Source: Siniperca chuatsi
Lineage: Eukaryota > Chordata > Actinopteri > Centrarchiformes > Sinipercidae
Assembly: GCF_020085105.1 (NCBI RefSeq)
Contig: NC_058051.1
Location: 24,922,955-24,986,954 of the forward strand
Reading direction: 5' to 3'
Length of the DNA: 64,000 nt
The first letter of the stretch is position 1, and every line of letters starts with the position of its first letter. Positions 59,101 to 64,000 of this stretch are shown in pieces. A program made the translations under genes and the position numbers. A model generated the notes under the pieces. It did not search any database and had not been told where the DNA came from. It saw only the letters and a program-made list of their open reading frames with translations.

Positions 59101-59655
59101 TGCAGAGACCGGAAAACTACTTCTTCCTTCATATCATTACACTCCAGGTCACCACTGTTCTCATCTGTGACACGCTGCCTCTTGCGAAACAAATGCCAGA
59201 TATCCCGCACGCATTGTTTCTCATTCTGTAAATATCCTGTCATGTCATGTCACGTCGACGAAGCCAGCAATGCTACATATACTATATGTGTTAAATACAT
59301 AGAATAAATTAATTAGAAAATCTACACTTCTCACGTCATCACAGTTTAACTGTAACAAATATAGTCTACTTTGCAGCCGTGTCTCTTGATGATGCAAATG
59401 CTGTTACTCACACTTTCCCAGCTGAATGCAGAAAAAGCTCCTCAGGTCATGCTTTTAACATGTTCCAATGATTGTACACTGCTCATGTTATGTAACATTT
59501 CCTTTAACCCTACAATAAAAAACATGTCCTGCATGTTTTCATGTCTCTTCAGGTGGTTTCAGCAGGGAACAAACCCTCATACAGGAGCTGAGGATTGGCT
59601 GTACACAGGTGGATACTTTGACAGGAATTACACTGACTGTCCCAACATTTATTGA
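50826..59655 (+). CDS. osbpl2: Oxysterol-binding protein-related protein 2 (ORP2)
   Basis: Lipid-transfer protein that exchanges sterol and phosphoinositides between membranes. Coding exons: 50826-50862, 52655-52766, 53098-53173, 53430-53564, 54222-54319, 54444-54626, 55134-55241, 55331-55420, 55506-55632, 56141-56260, 57992-58115, 58264-58354, 59553-59655. Sum 1404 bases, 467 aa plus stop, all in phase; human ORP2 is 480 aa. An FFAT-like motif EFYDAET (residues 6-12), which binds VAP proteins of the ER, stands at the N-terminus. There is no PH domain, as expected for ORP2. The ligand-binding domain is complete, with [14 protein letters not shown], the family signature EQVSHHPP at 163-170, [18 protein letters not shown] and [13 protein letters not shown]. 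The protein ends [20 protein letters not shown]. The start ATG lies one base after an acceptor AG. Which teleost duplicate (a or b) this is cannot be told. Confidence 0.95.
52055..52416. repeat. MITE, TCCAGTGTGTAGGATTTAG type
   Basis: The left end TTAAAGGTCCAGTATGTAAC pairs with the right end, whose reverse complement is CAGTGTGTAGGATTTAGTGG. It is about 360 bases, intronic in osbpl2, without an ORF. This is one of the most common small repeats in percomorph fish. Confidence 0.7.
53710..54200 (+). repeat. GCAACTAAC-type repeat split by a SINE
   Basis: GGCTGCAACTAACAATTGTT (53712) is interrupted at about 53743 and resumes at about 53947 with TTCGATTAATCCATTAATCG. The 53745-53943 insert is the tRNA-SINE family body: CATGTCGAAGTGTCCTTGGG, then ACACTGAACCCC, then GCGCTTTGAGT and a GGCACTATACAAGTACAGTC end. 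A clear order of insertion is visible. Confidence 0.7.
54784..55112 (+). repeat. Fold-back element abutting osbpl2 exon 7
   Basis: Begins AAAGCATTAGTTCGACTTTT and ends AATGTCGAACTGTGCCTTTT; its interior contains CATGCTAGCTGTTTCTCCCT and AGCTAAGCTAACTGGCTGCT. The right end stops about 20 bases before the exon at 55134. Confidence 0.75.
56104..56138. repeat. (TG)n microsatellite forming a splice acceptor region
   Basis: GT dinucleotides run directly into TAG at 56138-56140, the acceptor of the osbpl2 exon starting at 56141. Confidence 0.9.
56290..57305 (+). repeat. Nested repeat cluster in an osbpl2 intron
   Basis: The outer element has ACAAACATGTTGAGTGCA near 56310 and AACTCCACAAGGTGCC near 57285, i.e. 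the family at 13111-13665. Inside are an ACTTAAGTA-type element (56427-56540 and 57115-57220), itself split by a GCAACTAAC-type element (56665-57050). Confidence 0.6.
57310..57991. other. Intron remainder with a further MITE-like segment
   Basis: From about 57425 to 57775 there is a segment with TTCCCTCTAGTGGTATCTGG, GATATCTCAAACCTGGACAC and a terminal TGAGTGAACCAACCCTTTAA. The ending is typical of small fish DNA transposons. No exon is recognised before 57992. Confidence 0.5.
58355..59552. other. Last intron of osbpl2, no exon recognised
   Basis: A run of ten C at about 58839-58848 and a CA-rich tract near 59003-59030 are the only simple-sequence features. Open frames on both strands resemble nothing known. 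Confidence 0.5.
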
Positions 59656-60639
59656 CACAGGAGGTGCTCAGTGTGAAGATCTCCCCTCTGATAGGATTCA
59701 CTTTATTTCTCAGCATCTAAGATTTGTGTCTTTGTGACGTCCAGACGCTCACTGGTACTATGTCTTTTGTGTGAATCAATGAAAAGCTGATATAAAAAAT
59801 TTTATCAGACGGTTGATCGGATTATGACTGTGAACCTTGTCCATGGAAGAAATGTTATATTAAGGAGAATTTTAGAGTTTACTTACTGTAATTGTTGAAA
59901 TCAAACATCTACATATGCCCTAATCATGATTCTGACAATAATAGTCCACGTGTATGTTACTCACCCGTCGTCTAGGGTTTTAAACCAGTCACCTATATGT
60001 GAGTGTGTGAGTGTGTGTGAGTGTGTGACCATGCTGCTGCTGCAGGACACAAAGCTCTGATTTCTAGAGGACATATTCTCAGTTTTAGTTCAGATACTCA
60101 ACCATAATCTTACTTGTAGACGTACCACACACTTCAGTCCAGTTGCATTCAAATATCAGGGGTTATTTAAACACATCTGTTACTTTTATATATAACCTAT
60201 TTGAATATTAGATGTCTATTTTAGTTAGCTGTAAACATCCCTAAAATGCCACAAGTGTGATAATTTTCTGTGAATAGAGACTTACAATAGAGATGAAAGC
60301 TGTTTATAACCATGTTTACTGGCACAGTAAACAGATATTGTTTGGTACATTATATTGTCCACTGTAATATAGATCATGTGTATAATAATTGGTGCATGCA
60401 TGGTCACCAAGATAATTATTTACACAAGTTAAAGCCATAAAAACCTTACCTTCTCTGCACTAACACACATTCACATAAACGGTTAGAGCAAAGGGATATA
60501 GAGCATATTGGTTTAAAGCAGGAGGTTTTCAAAGTCTGACACGATAAGAGCCATGTTGATGGGACATTCTGAGCCTTAGTACAGTCAAAACAAGTCCTTG
60601 TATTAACTAAATTTTGGAACTACAGATCCCATAATTTGA

Positions 60640-60890
60640 AGGCTGTAAACAGGAAGTATAATGTTGCCACTAGTTAGCTAGTTAGTTGTTGGCTACAACT
60701 GTTGTGTTTAGCTTGTATTTGTTTACATTTTGGCAAATTGGCACCACCAAAAGTATGCCGAATTAACTATTAGCAGTTCCTGTTTGCAGCGTACCATGTA
60801 TGTACAGACAAATATCACTGGATTACTTTGATACTGAAGCCAATTTTAAAACGTGATGTTTCTCAGGCAAGTTCTGGAGTTATAAGGAGC
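60640..60890. repeat. Dispersed repeat, partner of 16945-17235
   Basis: Same orientation and block order as the copy in the methyltransferase intron. It is preceded by GAACTACAGATCCCATAATT, which may belong to the element. Confidence 0.75.
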
Positions 60891-61343
60891 ATCTTTAGTT
60901 TAGGACTGAGACTGAGACTCTTTAGTCTGAGTTGTGACTCCGGGTAGTAGGAATTTTGAGGCAAATTGCAGCTCATGTCTTCCCCTTCGCTTCACAGCTT
61001 GATAAAAACCTCTTGTTTAAAGAGATAGCTGTGTCATACTGACTCCTGATCATAGCCATTTGTCTTCTGACATGGACAAGTAACTCTGTCTGTTCTCAGA
61101 GTTTCCAGTTTGATGCCTTGAGTCATTTTTCCATCAATCAAAGCTGGGTTTTCAGACACAGCAGCAGCACATAAGACAGGACACAGTAGCCATCATACAC
61201 CTATGCAAACTGATCCACCCAGTCTGCCCTCCTGAAATGTGAAAAATATAAATCAAACAGTCCTCTTTAGCTAGTAACCAATGTGTGCTTCAGACACTAC
61301 AGAGGCAGTTAATGAATGTTGTGTGCTGATAATATAATTCTTA

Positions 61344-61370
61344 CATACATACATACATACATACATACAG
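61344..61370. repeat. (TACA)n microsatellite
   Basis: Tandem ACAT/TACA tetranucleotides, about six to seven copies. Confidence 0.9.
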
Positions 61371-61735
61371 CAGTGTGGTTGTTAGACAGTAGAGAGATAT
61401 TGCATTTTGTTTCCAAGCACTAACCTTGCATAAACTGCACATTTGAACACTCACAGTCCAATGCACATATTGTATCGTTAAAATATCCTTCGTCATGTCT
61501 TCTCCCATCTGTCCACACCTTTACTCTGAATACAAAGCACTTTGTGAGGCCTGCAGACACTCGAAGGTGCAGGTTCGGTCTGACGGTTCTTTTGATCTCA
61601 TACTCTTTACCCTCTTGTTTTGTCTAGCATCTATTTGAAATTGTTTACATCATATGTTCTTGTTTTTATTTCCTCCTCATACTGTTATCCACACACAACC
61701 ATATGCATACATGGCATATTTGAGAAATAAATTAT

Positions 61736-63359
61736 GGACTATTAAAACTACCAGCCCTGTCATTGTTTGAACAATCAGATTTTTTTTTCAGTAAATCAGT
61801 TCCACACTTTAACAGCATCTTATAACACCAGTGTGTGTTATTTATACCAGTGGTTCCCAACTAAGGGGTCACAAGATGATGTATAGGATAGGAAGGAAAA
61901 CAAAACATGTTTATAAAGACTTTTTAAAGACTTTTTTCTAAACTTTGCTTGTTTCTTGTGAAAAACTGGATACCTTTACCTCGCCGGGCCTCATATTCAA
62001 AAGAAACAATCTGAGAAGGGAAAACTACTCACAACTAGTCATAACATAATGCAACATTTGATTGGACATTTCATTTTACAGGGTCATAAGGTAATAAGGT
62101 TGGGAATCAACTGTAATTTAGCCTAAAACTGAGGAGTCAAAATGTATTTCCAAATCAAGGCTGGATTACGAACTGGCAAAGCAGGCAACTTCCCCAGACC
62201 ACCGTGAATTTCATAATTGGTTTGTGGACATTTGATTAATTCTGACTTTGTTTGGGAATATACACCACTAAAGCACAATATCCACGGACATGATACACGC
62301 GTAAACATTGATCCTGCTTTATTACCTTGTATCTTGTAGTCCTAACTTGAATAAAAAGGCCCCCTGTGGCCCCCAGCTAGTTTTAAGACCCTCATTATTT
62401 CAGATGATTTTGTACTTACATCCTGCATATGGGAGTTAAACTTAAAGGTAATCACTTAGGTGATCCCCTGACATCTAGAGCCATCATCAAGTCAAACTTT
62501 GCTGAAAACTTCAGTTTATGTCCAAATAACCTGCAAAACTAATGATATTCCCATCAGCCTCAGCTGTACTTTGTGTTTAGTGCTTATTACCAAATGTCAG
62601 CATGCTAACACGCTAAACTAAGCTGGTGAGCATTACCCGCTACACATTAGCATGTTAGCATTGTCATTTCTAAGCATAGCATGCCGGCATTAATTCCGTT
62701 TCAGAATCAGCTTTATTGGCCAAGTACAGATTCACAAAATGTTTTAAATTTAATACGATAGAAAAAGACATACAGTTAAAAACAAGGACAACAAAGCTGA
62801 ACATAAACAGGAAAACATAAACATAGGACTATTATGTACATACAAGTAGGTGAAAAAAATACTGTATATAAATATATATATATAAAACGCAACAATGACC
62901 AACAGCATACAATGTGTATATATGTTTCTGGAAATTGTAATGAAATACAAATAGTGCAAAGGAATAAATATTGAGTAGGTAATGTAATAAAAGATTACTT
63001 TATAAACATGAAGCGGGTTGTTATGTATTTAGTAATAATGCTGGTGTAAATGTTGGTAATCCGTGAATAAATGCTTAAAATGTCATTAATAACCTCTGCA
63101 GAGCTTTTCCGGAAGTTAAATGCTCATACAGTCCAATTAGTCAAAGGGATTCTTCACAGTCTAGAAAAACTTCTTAATAATGGATTATAACTGATCTATA
63201 ACATACTTTATTTTATTTTTATTTTTAATTTTATTGTATTAACCTTTATATACCCTTTATAAAGGATGCCTTATTAGAATATAGTACCAAATCTCTCCTT
63301 GATCTGATTCATAGATGTATAAAAAGCACAGAATAAACAGGTTGTGTTGTGCCATCTCA
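61736..63359. other. Intergenic region downstream of osbpl2
   Basis: No gene is supported. It contains a fragment of the TTAGCATGCTAAC-module repeat (about 62440-62690), an L2-like antisense tail near 62703-62730 (CAGAATCAGCTTTATTGGCC), and A+T-rich sequence with short TA runs near 62870. Confidence 0.6.
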
Positions 63360-63506
63360 AGCGAACATGCGCAGTGGATTTAAAGCCCTCATTATTGACA
63401 CACGGTTCGGCCAATCACAGTGAAGCACCGGCGGCAGCCAGCCAATCGCGATCATCTTCTGTTTGTGTGACCGTTCTCCGGCTGAACGATAATTCAGTGA
63501 GTACAT
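63360..63506 (+). promoter_or_regulatory. Promoter-like segment and possible first exon of a gene running off the window
   Basis: Two CCAAT boxes in CG-rich context (GGCCAATCACAG near 63410, AGCCAATCGCGA near 63441) are followed by TGACCGTTCTCCGGCTGAAC and a splice-donor-like GTAAGT at 63507. This is the usual layout of a TATA-less promoter with a short untranslated exon. The window ends before any coding exon can confirm it. Confidence 0.4.
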
Positions 63507-64000
63507 GTAAGTATGAACATTTTATTTTTTTAAATATGTTTTGAATTCCTAACATAGAAACCAGGTGTGCGTTTAGTCCACGTGTCTGAAATGTAAAACT
63601 GTAGCTGAGTCGTGACCACGTTGAGCTGAAAACACGCTGCTTGCTACAGGATGCAGAGTCATCTGTGGCTACTGTGGCTGCTCCAGTAGCTGTTTTATTA
63701 TGGGAGCACTGGGATGAGTTTTGTTCCGGTCCTATTTTCCTTTTTAAATGTGCGTCTTTGTCATATTATCTGGTCAGTTTGTTATTTTCATGTCAGTCTA
63801 GGAGAATCTTTATTATCCCTGGGAGGCAATAACAAAATAATAGCTATACAATAAATAGGCTAGTAGGCTAGAAACATGTACAGAATCTATGTGCAGACAA
63901 GAACTACCATTTAAAATATACATAAATGAACCTACTGCTGGGTGACATGTTCATTAGCAGTGACACAGCAGGAAAATGATGACCTCATACTTCCTGCAGT
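63507..64000. other. Right edge of window, no gene recognised
   Basis: If the preceding donor is real this is the start of an intron. An L2-like antisense tail remnant (GAATCTTTATTATCCCTGGG) lies at about 63804-63824. No exon or ORF of note is seen. Confidence 0.4.

Larger units (their letters stand above)
59656..61735 (+). other. osbpl2: 3' UTR of osbpl2 with polyadenylation signal
   Basis: The TGA at 59653-59655 is followed by about 2 kb without exons. AATAAA at 61726-61731 is a good candidate polyadenylation signal. The interval includes the 60640-60890 repeat and a TACA microsatellite (about 61344-61370). Earlier A+T-rich variants could also serve, so the true UTR length is uncertain. 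Confidence 0.5.

Noticed and set aside
61344-61370. CRISPR-like or tandem array
   Set aside because: It is a plain tetranucleotide microsatellite in a vertebrate genome; there are no spacers.

Overview
This window is eukaryotic nuclear DNA from a ray-finned fish, most likely a percomorph teleost. The evidence is GT-AG introns, clearly teleost-type gene models, A+T-rich introns, long TA and GT/CA microsatellites, and many short interspersed repeats typical of spiny-rayed fish. Four multi-exon protein genes were rebuilt exon by exon. Every reconstructed reading frame closes across all splice junctions. No rRNA, tRNA gene, CRISPR array or prokaryotic feature is present.

Layout. Positions 1-5.6 kb are intergenic and repeat-bearing. 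At 5.6-25.5 kb (+) lies a DNMT3-family de novo DNA methyltransferase (dnmt3bb.1-like; 25 coding exons, 1477 aa). Its domain order is an EB1-type calponin-homology domain, a BED-like zinc finger plus hAT-transposase-like block in one 1.7-kb exon, then PWWP, ADD and a complete catalytic domain. At 27.3-29.5 kb (-) is a small two-exon gene for a 151-aa protein ending in a KPWE motif (PEX39/C6orf226-like). At 31.7-45.2 kb (-) is an MTCL/SOGA-family coiled-coil gene, best matched to mtcl2/soga1 but shorter (9 coding exons, 1262 aa). At 46.3-48.1 kb (+) is a decayed L2/Rex1-type LINE. At 50.1-61.7 kb (+) is osbpl2/ORP2 (13 coding exons, 467 aa). At 63.4-63.5 kb there is a promoter-like segment that may begin another gene.

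The genes do not form a pathway. Their grouping reflects linkage: the human homologues DNMT3B, SOGA1/MTCL2 and OSBPL2 are all on chromosome 20q. In human, MAPRE1 (EB1) lies next to DNMT3B, which offers a simple origin for the EB1-like domain at the front of this methyltransferase.

The most notable object is the methyltransferase. A microtubule-end-binding-type fold and a domesticated transposase-like block are joined in frame to an intact de novo methylation enzyme. Other points of interest are a possibly shortened MTCL2, repeats abutting splice sites in osbpl2 and the KPWE gene, an osbpl2 splice acceptor inside a GT microsatellite, fold-back repeats, and an old tandem duplication at the methyltransferase promoter.
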